NCBI GenBank assembly: GCA_945872225.1
Contig: CAMBZK010000061.1
Coordinates: forward strand, 1-6,775
Length of the DNA: 6,775 nt
Origin: a candidate division TM6 bacterium UASB124
GTDB lineage: Bacteria > Babelota > Babeliae > Babelales > RVW-14
Direction: 5' to 3'
The position numbers and the translations under genes are program-made. The stretch's first letter is position 1. Every line of letters begins with the position of its first letter. The notes under the pieces are model-generated. The model was not told where the DNA came from and ran no database searches. It worked only from the letters and a program-made list of their open reading frames with translations. Of the stretch, positions 1 to 6,017 are shown in pieces.

Positions 1-1
1 A

Positions 2-2443
2 TTATGCTCCCGGCAAGACGCCAAGCTGATGATTTCGTTTAAATTTTTTCGCAAACGAACCAAGCGAATCAAGCCTTAGCGAAAATACCATAGCTCGCTC
101 ATTTCTACCAATGCCACATTCTTTAAATTTTTTCTCCTCAACCCCAATAAAAAAACCCCAACAATGCCCATCATATTCAAGGCGCAACCGATGCATTAGC
201 GGCTTAATACCGTCAACAAAAAAGAGTGATGAGCGCTGCTGCGCGTAGTATTGCGCTTCGTAAATCAATGTAGCATATTTCGTAAGAGGCAAGCCAATGT
301 GTAGTTGCATAAAATGTGGAATCGTTGATAAATAAGCACGCCGCTCTAAAAGCTCTCGTTTTTGAAATAGATAACTAATGTTCAACTGTATTTTTCGCAT
401 GATTAAATTCACCGAAAGCTCTGACTGTAATAATTGCAAATCTGGCCAGTCATACTCCTGAGATAACTCACATGAAATTTGATCATTGCTCAACCGACAT
501 TCATACTGCAATGGCATAAGATTTTTCTGCCGCAACGAGCGCGTAAGCAAAAAACGCTGATCATTTGCTACAAAATCATACCCCTGGCGAAGAGCTATAT
601 CAGCGTTCCAGTTATTTTTGTTAAAAGTAAAATTCGCCTCAGCCAAAATATTATTCGTTGGATATGCTCGATCCCAACGATCAAGGTGATGCCAATTTTC
701 TTGGTATAACCTTGGCACATATTGCCACGTCAAAACTGGCTGGGCAAAAAACATAAGGTCACTCTGAGCTAAATAACGATAGGCCAAAGGAAAAGCATAC
801 TCAGCACCACCTGTAAAATATGCCCTATAGCCACCATACGCAGCAACGCGACCCGCGAGTTCATGGTTTGAATCATAGATCAACTGCTTTTGCTTACCAA
901 CTAATTGAGCTCTTGGCTTTGCAAAAGCGGTTAGTACACCACAGGGTGCAGGAATATTAAACTTCACCTGTGGCGCATAATATGCGCGCAAAAAATCTAC
1001 TTTATTTTGAGGCAATGCCTCTTCTTGCTCTAGAAGACTATCATTAACAAAAATGCGATCAACACTTTGCTGGCTCGAAGCAATATAATCCCAGAAAAAA
1101 TCGTGTCTGTATTGAAATAGCGATCCACAAGATATAAATGCATTACTCCATTCAACATGAGGTAAATAACCAACATGTGCACGGTCTTCTACGTCTTTTT
1201 TGACGATAGGACTAGGTAAGGCAGCAGGAGCATCAATTTGCGTAATAATTTTTTGCAGCTCGTCGCCTTTAATAGGAAAAAATCGCGTTCTATAGACACG
1301 ATTCCAAGCCGTTAGAAGTGATATTTGGCTATATTTGCTCAACGCACGTCCATCAATCGCATTAAAAAATGAGTCATCAACCTCATCAGTGTCATTAGCA
1401 AAATGATATTCAGTCCTTCTATCAGTGCCAAAATCAGTACGCATTAAAAGAGACGCATCAAAATGTGGTATTAATGCTTTATGCTGCTGAAAACTTTTTC
1501 CTTTAAACCAAAACCCTCTTGTAGTTCCCTTGCGAATGCGGTTTTCTTCATAGACATAACGATCCCGAACAATAGCATAATGCGCATTTGTATGGGTATA
1601 GTCATCAGCAGATCTATACCAACGAAATTCGTCGGCAAATACAACCCCTTTTTTATTATGCCAATCAATACTAAAAGTTGTATCCACCCGATCAGCAATA
1701 GTCTTGTAGTAATCCTGCTTAATGCCAAGGCCATAATCAAAATCAACAAGAAAACGTGGCAGTAAAAATCCTGATTTTGAGGTTTTTTTTACGCCAGTAC
1801 CAAACTGTACGGGAATGATAAATTGTGGTGCAATAGGAATTGATGTTCGTGCAACATTAAATCGAACGTTGTATGTCTTGATAAACGAGCCTCGACGAAA
1901 AACGGCCCGACTAGCACGAATGCTCCACTCAGGATGAGTACGATCACATGCCGTGTACTCAATATGATGCATCTCCCAGTCAAGGGCACTCAGCTTAGAT
2001 GCCTGGCGTGCTTTAACAAAACCATCACGCAGATGTAATCGAATATTTTTTGCCACACCAGTTTTAGTATCAATATTAATACGAAAACTATCTGCAAAAA
2101 TGAGAATTCCCTTATCCTCAACAACAACAGGAGCCCCCGACAAGCTCTCTGCCAGCAGCTCTCGTGTGTCGTGCAATGTAGTAATTCGCTCTGCCCACAC
2201 ATGTAAATTTGAGCCTATCTGAGCATCAACAATACCTTTAAATCGTGCATTTTTTTGCTTAGTGAAAAATTGCTCAGCACTCTGAATAGAGAGCGTTCGC
2301 TCTTTGCGTGATTCTTTGCGTTGCTGTTTTTTTTTATGCTTTAATTTATTGGGATGATCAGACTGCACGCCAACAGGCTTAGGCCCTGCGACAAGTAAAT
2401 GCCCCATTAATAAAAATAAAAAAAACACTTTTTTGAGGGCCAC
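2..2443 (-). CDS. lptD: LPS-assembly protein LptD (OstA/Imp), complete, 813 aa
   Basis: Outer-membrane beta-barrel that, with the lipoprotein LptE, inserts lipopolysaccharide into the outer leaflet. Residues 1-20 form a signal peptide (Lys4-Lys5, then a hydrophobic run ending LLVAG). Residues 33-49 are a strongly basic linker. Residues about 65-160 match the periplasmic LptD/OstA jellyroll. The most recognisable stretch is about 161-277: YTAC, then WSIRASRA, IPVQFGTG, KSGFLLPR and a DEFRWY end, matching the jellyroll-to-barrel junction of E. coli LptD. The rest alternates aromatic and polar residues as in a barrel. Length is close to the 784 aa of E. coli LptD. Cysteines are C166, C439, C501, C649, C658, C761 and C776, with none near the N-terminus. 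The start is GTG at 2443; it gives a complete signal peptide, whereas the first ATG (codon 13) would destroy it. It is the last gene of the yidC-recR-lptD run, with a 12-nt gap after recR and no clear Shine-Dalgarno. The stop (TAA) lies 1 nt from the window edge, so any terminator is out of view. Confidence 0.93.
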   Translation of the reverse strand: MALKKVFFLFLLMGHLLVAGPKPVGVQSDHPNKLKHKKKQQRKESRKERTLSIQSAEQFFTKQKNARFKGIVDAQIGSNLHVWAERITTLHDTRELLAESLSGAPVVVEDKGILIFADSFRINIDTKTGVAKNIRLHLRDGFVKARQASKLSALDWEMHHIEYTACDRTHPEWSIRASRAVFRRGSFIKTYNVRFNVARTSIPIAPQFIIPVQFGTGVKKTSKSGFLLPRFLVDFDYGLGIKQDYYKTIADRVDTTFSIDWHNKKGVVFADEFRWYRSADDYTHTNAHYAIVRDRYVYEENRIRKGTTRGFWFKGKSFQQHKALIPHFDASLLMRTDFGTDRRTEYHFANDTDEVDDSFFNAIDGRALSKYSQISLLTAWNRVYRTRFFPIKGDELQKIITQIDAPAALPSPIVKKDVEDRAHVGYLPHVEWSNAFISCGSLFQYRHDFFWDYIASSQQSVDRIFVNDSLLEQEEALPQNKVDFLRAYYAPQVKFNIPAPCGVLTAFAKPRAQLVGKQKQLIYDSNHELAGRVAAYGGYRAYFTGGAEYAFPLAYRYLAQSDLMFFAQPVLTWQYVPRLYQENWHHLDRWDRAYPTNNILAEANFTFNKNNWNADIALRQGYDFVANDQRFLLTRSLRQKNLMPLQYECRLSNDQISCELSQEYDWPDLQLLQSELSVNLIMRKIQLNISYLFQKRELLERRAYLSTIPHFMQLHIGLPLTKYATLIYEAQYYAQQRSSLFFVDGIKPLMHRLRLEYDGHCWGFFIGVEEKKFKECGIGRNERAMVFSLRLDSLGSFAKKFKRNHQLGVLPGA

Positions 2444-2455
2444 AACAATGCTTTT

Positions 2456-3055
2456 CTAATAGGGGCGACGGCCCTGCATTGCCTTGCCAATAGTAACACG
2501 ATCCATAAACTCAAGCGATGCCCCAATAGGCACCCCACTCGCTAAACGAGAGCAAACCATGCTCTTGTTAGCTATTTTTGACCAAATATAACTAGCCGTT
2601 GCTTCACCCTCAGGCGTCGGGTTAGTTGCAAAAATAAGCTCCTGAACATCATTGTTCAAGCGCTCAAGAAGAGTAGGAATGGTTAATTGATCAGGACCAA
2701 CCCCTTCTAATGGACATAAGGCTCCACCAAGTACATGGTAAAGCCCATTAAATTCGCCAACATTTTCTATTGCCATAAGTTCATGCCACGTCTCAACCAC
2801 ACAAATAACTGCTTTATTGCGCTTGTCAGAAGAACAAATAGCGCACAAGGCTTGTTTTTCGGTCCAATTACAACACTGCTCACAACGACGAATTACCGCA
2901 CGTGCGTCCACAATTGCCTGACACAACTGATCAACAACTTTAGGGTCACTCGCCAACAAATATCCAGCAACCTTAAACACATTTTTTGAGGCCAAATAAG
3001 GTAATCGCTGCAAATGACGAACTAATTTTTGTAGACTTGGTAATTGAGCAAGCAT
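2456..3055 (-). CDS. recR: Recombination mediator protein RecR, complete, 199 aa
   Basis: Cytoplasmic DNA-binding ring protein that works with RecO (and RecF) to load RecA on gapped single-stranded DNA. Domain order is that of RecR: an N-terminal helical region (1-50), a four-cysteine zinc finger (C58, C61, C71, C74), a Toprim domain (about 82-170, starting ICVVE with E88), the signature GVGPDQL (118-124), then ATNPTPEGEATA (143-154), and a C-terminal region ending AMQGRRPY. Length equals the family norm of about 200 aa. The region where RecR normally carries a helix-hairpin-helix (consensus LPGVGPKSAQR) reads LPYLASKNVFK at 18-28, so the hairpin glycines and the proline are absent while LP and K24 remain. 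The start is ATG at 3055, 9 nt after the yidC stop, with a purine-rich Shine-Dalgarno touching that stop. The TAG stop is in the same frame as the following lptD. Confidence 0.96.
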   Translation of the reverse strand: MLAQLPSLQKLVRHLQRLPYLASKNVFKVAGYLLASDPKVVDQLCQAIVDARAVIRRCEQCCNWTEKQALCAICSSDKRNKAVICVVETWHELMAIENVGEFNGLYHVLGGALCPLEGVGPDQLTIPTLLERLNNDVQELIFATNPTPEGEATASYIWSKIANKSMVCSRLASGVPIGASLEFMDRVTIGKAMQGRRPY

Positions 3056-3059
3056 GGCA

Positions 3060-3066
3060 CCTTCTT
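3060..3066 (-). promoter_or_regulatory. Shine-Dalgarno of recR overlapping the yidC stop
   Basis: Minus-strand AAGAAGG is followed by TGCC and the recR ATG. Its first two bases are the last two of the yidC TAA stop (3067-3065), so a ribosome finishing yidC ends on the recR binding site. This fits translational coupling and supports the ATG at 3055 as the recR start. Confidence 0.55.
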
Positions 3067-4663
3067 ATTTAAAAAAGATCCTTCTAACATAATCTTCAGC
3101 AACCCCAAGCACATTGCTTGTCAGTTGGTAGAGCACAAGGCCCGCTGGAAACGTTGCAAAAACCGCAGCCACTACAAACGCCATAAACGTTGTCATGACA
3201 CGTTTTTTCTCATCAACAACAGCCATTAATGAATTTGACCAGATCATTACTAAACCACTCAATAACGGTAAAACATAATAAGGGTCACGAGCAGACAAAT
3301 CAACAATCCAACCAGCAAATGGCGCTTGATACAAATCAATATAGTTATTCAAGACCCTGAAAAGAGCAAATAAAATTGGCAGTTGAATCAATTGCGGTAA
3401 ACAACCAGCCATCTGATTTGCTGGAGACAGGTTATGCTCACGATAAAAGCGCATCAGTTCTTGATATTCAGTCGCTTTATCATGACGATATTTCATTTTA
3501 ATACGAGCAATTGATGGCTCAAAGCGAGCAAAATGCTCTGTTTGTTTACGAGAATAAATCATCAATGGCGAAAATGGTAAGCGCAATATGATGGTCAACG
3601 CGATAATAGCTAACCCAAAATTGCCAATCAAGCCATACAAATAAGCAAGCAGCTTAAGAAGCAACTTACATATTGCACTAAACCAGCCAAATGACAGAAG
3701 GGGGGTCAAGCGCTCGTCAACCAGTTGCAATGCTTCCGGCTCTTTTGGCCCAACATAAAAAGACAACTGCCAGGTTGTTTTTTGTGTAATTGCAGGACCC
3801 TCAAGAATGCTGCTGATTGTCTTGTCGTCATATCGTTTAATGTAGCCACGCTGCGTAAATCGGTCAGCATCTCCTACAAGTACGTGAGCAAAGAAGCGAT
3901 CTTGCGCACCAAAAATAGGGTTTTTATCCATCCAAAACCAAGCCAACCCTTGGCTAGAAGCAGGTTCATAGGTCTCAATTGCCTGTTTGCCTTCATCCCA
4001 AGAACAAAGTGTTATAGCATCGTCAGCAATCTCGCCTACATAAGGCGCGGGAAAGAAAATGCGCGGCACCAAGGCTGCATTCGCTTGTTTTGGCTCAAGA
4101 GCTATCGCAAGATCACAACGGTAATTATCGTCGTAAAATGCAAAGGTCTTTTTCACGCGGCAAATTTCGTTCTCAGCCGCAAACACAACCTGCACACCAC
4201 CAGGAAGCTGTTTTTTACCTTCAAAAACATAGTTAAATGGCGTCTTTTCGCCAATTGCTAACAAAAAAGCTCCTTGTTGTCGCTGAGCTTCATCAAGTAC
4301 ATTTTTTGCATACACTGTTTTCAATGGTTTTTTGCCTTTGCCAGCATGATGCTTAAACACCAATGAATCAATCACTGCGCCATGAGATGACAAATGCACC
4401 ACAACCTGCTTAGTTTCAACGGTAACTTCCTCAGCAGCGCTAGCAAGGCGAGCATCGTCAAATAGTACTGCGGTAACGAGTGGCTTATACACATTTTCTG
4501 ATGAAGGGACTTGAACCGGTTGACCCGCTGCAAGCTCTCTAGAGGCTCCAATATCAACAGCGCCGCCTTGTGCTGCAACTGGCGCTTTACGCATTACAAA
4601 GTAATTAAATAGCCACACAGAGCCCAATGCAAGTGCAACTGACAGTATAAATTTCTTGTCCAT
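3065..4663 (-). CDS. yidC: Membrane protein insertase YidC (Oxa1 family), complete, 532 aa
   Basis: Inner-membrane insertase and chaperone that integrates and folds membrane proteins, alone or with SecYEG. Residues 5-24 are TM1; a linker rich in Ala, Gln and Ser follows to about 55. The periplasmic beta-sandwich domain typical of Gram-negative YidC spans about 60-310. The Oxa1 core begins near 325. TM2 (about 335-365) carries the conserved hydrophilic-groove arginine R361 in the segment GNFGLAIIALTIILRLPFSP. A charged cytoplasmic hairpin follows (about 370-410). The hallmark stretch NQMAGCLPQLIQLPILFALF is at 416-435, QAPFAGWIVDLSARDPYYVLP at 446-466, and the last TM, with FPAGLVLYQLTSN, near 505-517. 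The C-terminus is very short (VRRIFFK), without the long basic tail some YidC/Oxa1 proteins use for ribosome contact. Length is near the 548 aa of E. coli YidC. It starts with ATG, preceded by AAAGGG at 8-nt spacing. It is the first gene of the minus-strand operon and divergent from bamD. The usual partners rpmH, rnpA and yidD are not next to it. Confidence 0.97.
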   Translation of the reverse strand: MDKKFILSVALALGSVWLFNYFVMRKAPVAAQGGAVDIGASRELAAGQPVQVPSSENVYKPLVTAVLFDDARLASAAEEVTVETKQVVVHLSSHGAVIDSLVFKHHAGKGKKPLKTVYAKNVLDEAQRQQGAFLLAIGEKTPFNYVFEGKKQLPGGVQVVFAAENEICRVKKTFAFYDDNYRCDLAIALEPKQANAALVPRIFFPAPYVGEIADDAITLCSWDEGKQAIETYEPASSQGLAWFWMDKNPIFGAQDRFFAHVLVGDADRFTQRGYIKRYDDKTISSILEGPAITQKTTWQLSFYVGPKEPEALQLVDERLTPLLSFGWFSAICKLLLKLLAYLYGLIGNFGLAIIALTIILRLPFSPLMIYSRKQTEHFARFEPSIARIKMKYRHDKATEYQELMRFYREHNLSPANQMAGCLPQLIQLPILFALFRVLNNYIDLYQAPFAGWIVDLSARDPYYVLPLLSGLVMIWSNSLMAVVDEKKRVMTTFMAFVVAAVFATFPAGLVLYQLTSNVLGVAEDYVRRIFFK

Positions 4664-4671
4664 CCAAAGTA

Positions 4672-4677
4672 CCCTTT
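4672..4677 (-). promoter_or_regulatory. Shine-Dalgarno of yidC, inside a small hairpin
   Basis: On the minus strand AAAGGG lies 8 nt before the yidC ATG, a good ribosome-binding site at normal spacing, and it supports the start at 4663. The flanking bases form an inverted repeat: CAAAG (4674-4678) and CTTTG (4665-4669) around the 4-nt loop GGTA. The 5-bp stem would pair part of this site in the mRNA. The site is seen directly; an effect of the hairpin on translation is inference. Confidence 0.6.
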
Positions 4678-4722
4678 GTCATGAAATATGGTATAAAATA
4701 CGTGTTTTTTAACAGAATGCAC

Positions 4723-4731
4723 ATTGTAACA
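4723..4731 (-). promoter_or_regulatory. Candidate extended -10 promoter for yidC-recR-lptD
   Basis: The minus strand reads TGTTACAAT, an extended -10 element (TGn followed by TACAAT, 5 of 6 matches to TATAAT). The corresponding -35 position, 17 nt upstream, reads TAGCAA (4746-4751) and is poor, which is tolerable for an extended -10 promoter. Transcription would start near 4716 and leave a leader of about 50 nt. This is a pattern match only, and AT-rich DNA produces such matches by chance. Confidence 0.35.
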
Positions 4732-4732
4732 A

Positions 4733-4742
4733 AGATGCATCT
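4733..4742. repeat. 10-bp perfect palindrome in the divergent promoter region
   Basis: AGATGCATCT reads the same on both strands. It falls between the -35 and -10 positions of the candidate yidC promoter and about 33 nt upstream of the candidate bamD -35, where a dimeric regulator could act on either promoter. A 10-bp palindrome is expected in about one in five stretches of this length by chance, so a role as an operator is weakly supported. Confidence 0.25.
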
Positions 4743-4774
4743 ATCTTGCTAGAAGTCATTTTTGGCTCTCGTTA

Positions 4775-4803
4775 TTTACAAAGACCAAGCTGCTGTGTAG
4801 GAT
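4775..4803 (+). promoter_or_regulatory. Candidate sigma70-type promoter for bamD-yraN
   Basis: TTTACA (4775-4780, 5 of 6 to the -35 consensus) and TAGGAT (4798-4803, 4 of 6 to the -10 consensus) are separated by exactly 17 nt. Transcription would begin near 4810, about 50 nt before the bamD ATG. This is the best-spaced forward pair I found in the gap, but it rests on consensus matching alone. Confidence 0.35.
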
Positions 4804-4849
4804 GGAATGGTTCTCTATATAAAAATTATGTTAACAAGAATAACCGCAC

Positions 4850-4853
4850 AGGT
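4850..4853 (+). promoter_or_regulatory. Likely Shine-Dalgarno of bamD
   Basis: AGGT lies 6 nt before the ATG at 4860. It is short, but its spacing favours that ATG over the only other in-frame start codon upstream, a TTG at 4746. That TTG would put 38 mostly polar residues in front of the lipoprotein signal. Confidence 0.45.
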
Positions 4854-4859
4854 CCTGGC

Positions 4860-5603
4860 ATGTACGTACTTATAGTTATTTTTGCCTTACTCATGGGTGG
4901 ATGCGCAAAAAACAAAACAAAAGAAACCATGAATGCTGAAGAGTTAGCTCACAAAGCACAAGCCTACATAAAAGCAAAAAAACACGATGATGCTGTTCCA
5001 TTCATCGCAGAGCTCCTTGCTCGCTATCCAGACCACCAAAAAATAGGCAAATACAAGATCTTGCTTGCCGAGCTACAGTTTAAAGCAGGCAACTATAGCC
5101 AAGCTAAAGAGCTATACGAGAATTTTAGTGAGTTTTTTCCGGCCGATAAGTATGCGGAGTATGCTCGCTACAAAACTATCTTGGCATCGTTTTATCAAAC
5201 CTTGCCTGCTGATTGCGACCAATCATATACCGAAGAAACGGTTAAGTTATGCAAGGACTATCTAACCAACAATACATCAAGTAAATATCGTAGTGATGTT
5301 GAAAAAATGTTAGCGCAAAATCAAGAGCGACTTGCTGATAAAGAAATTTACATATTCAATTTTTATTTGGGGAAAAAACAGTTCGATGCCGCTCGCACTC
5401 GCTTAGCGTTTTTAAAAGAAAAATTTGCACACATACCAAACCTTGAGCCACGGCTTGCTTACCTGGCATACAAGCTTGCGTTAAAAGAAAAAAAGAAAGA
5501 CGAAGCACTGCTACAAATGGATATTTTACAAAACAAATACCCAGGATCTCCATTTATTAGCATGGCTCAAAATTTGTCCACCAAACACACCTTCATTTTT
5601 TAA
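4860..5603 (+). CDS. bamD: Outer-membrane assembly lipoprotein BamD (YfiO/ComL), complete, 247 aa
   Basis: Lipoprotein of the beta-barrel assembly (BAM) complex, anchored in the outer membrane facing the periplasm, where it binds BamA and substrate barrels. From the ATG at 4860 the protein begins with a short hydrophobic signal ending LMGGC, with C15 as the lipidated residue. Residue +2 is Ala, not the Asp that retains lipoproteins in the inner membrane. The mature part is helical and TPR-like: helix pairs at about 27-56, 63-93 (the GNYSQAKELYENF type), 97-135, 142-187 and 193-235. Typical TPR features include KHDDAVPFIAELLARYP and KKQFDAARTRL. The segment YRSDVEKMLAQNQERLADKE followed by an aromatic-rich helix matches the E. 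coli BamD pattern, and the length (247 versus 245 aa) fits. C119 and C131 could form a disulfide within the periplasm. Unusually, the signal peptide has no Lys or Arg before the hydrophobic core. Another TPR lipoprotein is possible but less likely. Confidence 0.85.
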   Translation: MYVLIVIFALLMGGCAKNKTKETMNAEELAHKAQAYIKAKKHDDAVPFIAELLARYPDHQKIGKYKILLAELQFKAGNYSQAKELYENFSEFFPADKYAEYARYKTILASFYQTLPADCDQSYTEETVKLCKDYLTNNTSSKYRSDVEKMLAQNQERLADKEIYIFNFYLGKKQFDAARTRLAFLKEKFAHIPNLEPRLAYLAYKLALKEKKKDEALLQMDILQNKYPGSPFISMAQNLSTKHTFIF

Positions 5604-5620
5604 TACTTCCTTGATACACC

Positions 5621-5992
5621 ATGCTTGATACTGCACTTCTAGGACAAAAAGGTGAAGCACTCACCGTTGACTACCTCAGAAACCAAGGCTACACCGTTTT
5701 ATCAACGAACTATCGAACCAAACGAGGTGAAGTTGATATAATCGCCAAAAAAGGTGAGGTCATTGCTTTTGTTGAAGTCAAAACACGACTCAAAAAATAC
5801 TTCCCCATCAGCCAAGTCGTTACCACTACAAAGCAACGGCGTATCGCACTTGCAGCACTTGATTTCGCGTTAAAGCACCATCTCATGCAACAGGTATTAC
5901 GCTTTGACGTTGCAACGATTCAATACACCGAAGCAACCCAAGAGCTTCTGTACCTTCCAAATGCCTTTCAGTACAGCACGCGCCGATCTTAA
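5621..5992 (+). CDS. yraN: YraN family (UPF0102) nuclease-like protein, complete, 123 aa
   Basis: Small cytoplasmic protein with the PD-(D/E)XK endonuclease fold, related in structure to archaeal Holliday-junction resolvases; its cellular role is not settled. All family landmarks are present: GQKGEA (8-13, with E12), the NYR motif (30-32), GEVDIIA (36-42, with D39), and FVEVKTR (50-56, with E52 and K54). D39, E52 and K54 form the expected active-site triad. Residues 64-85 hold the usual segment before and including a KQRRIALAALDF helix. Length is typical (about 115-130 aa). The ATG at 5621 lies 17 nt after the bamD stop, and the upstream bases are pyrimidine-rich with no convincing Shine-Dalgarno, so translation may depend on ribosomes arriving from bamD. 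It probably shares the bamD transcript. The stop is 25 nt from the convergent ftsI stop. Confidence 0.93.
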   Translation: MLDTALLGQKGEALTVDYLRNQGYTVLSTNYRTKRGEVDIIAKKGEVIAFVEVKTRLKKYFPISQVVTTTKQRRIALAALDFALKHHLMQQVLRFDVATIQYTEATQELLYLPNAFQYSTRRS

Positions 5993-6017
5993 CCACGCTA
6001 GCTGGAAACGCGACATC

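Larger units (their letters stand above)
4664..4859. other. Divergent intergenic region between yidC and bamD
   Basis: This 196-nt AT-rich stretch is the only sizeable non-coding part of the window. It carries the start signals of both transcription units: the candidate promoters, the yidC Shine-Dalgarno hairpin and the palindrome listed separately. A 15-codon reading frame (4828-4875, beginning MLTRITAQVL) overlaps the bamD start in another frame and has no ribosome-binding site. I see no tRNA, riboswitch-like structure or terminator in it. Confidence 0.6.

Noticed and set aside
1471..1765. Overlapping open frames on both strands within lptD
   Set aside because: Both fall inside the conserved jellyroll-to-barrel part of LptD, in other frames. 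Their hydrophobic or basic translations are what alternate frames of a barrel gene produce.
3725..4261. Open frame of 178 codons on the plus strand inside yidC
   Set aside because: It lies wholly antisense to a confidently identified yidC, shows no recognisable domain, and has a shadow-like composition (many Lys, Arg, Cys and Phe). No ribosome-binding site supports it.
4692..4697. TATAAA on the plus strand as a -10 element
   Set aside because: The -35 position at proper spacing (near 4669-4674) has no resemblance to TTGACA. The TTGTCA that is present lies only 10 nt upstream.
4746..4859. Upstream TTG start for bamD (38 extra residues)
   Set aside because: The extension is polar, contains a Cys pair and Trp, and would place the lipoprotein signal internally. 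The candidate promoter also lies within it. The ATG at 4860 has a spaced AGGT.
5610..5631. 8-bp direct repeat CTTGATAC on both sides of the yraN start
   Set aside because: Two short copies 14 nt apart, the second within coding sequence, and nothing else suggests an insertion footprint or binding site. Chance is the simpler explanation.
5993..6017. Bidirectional terminator between convergent yraN and ftsI
   Set aside because: The 25-nt gap has only a 6-bp GCTAGC palindrome with no loop and no T-run on either side, so no intrinsic terminator can be claimed.
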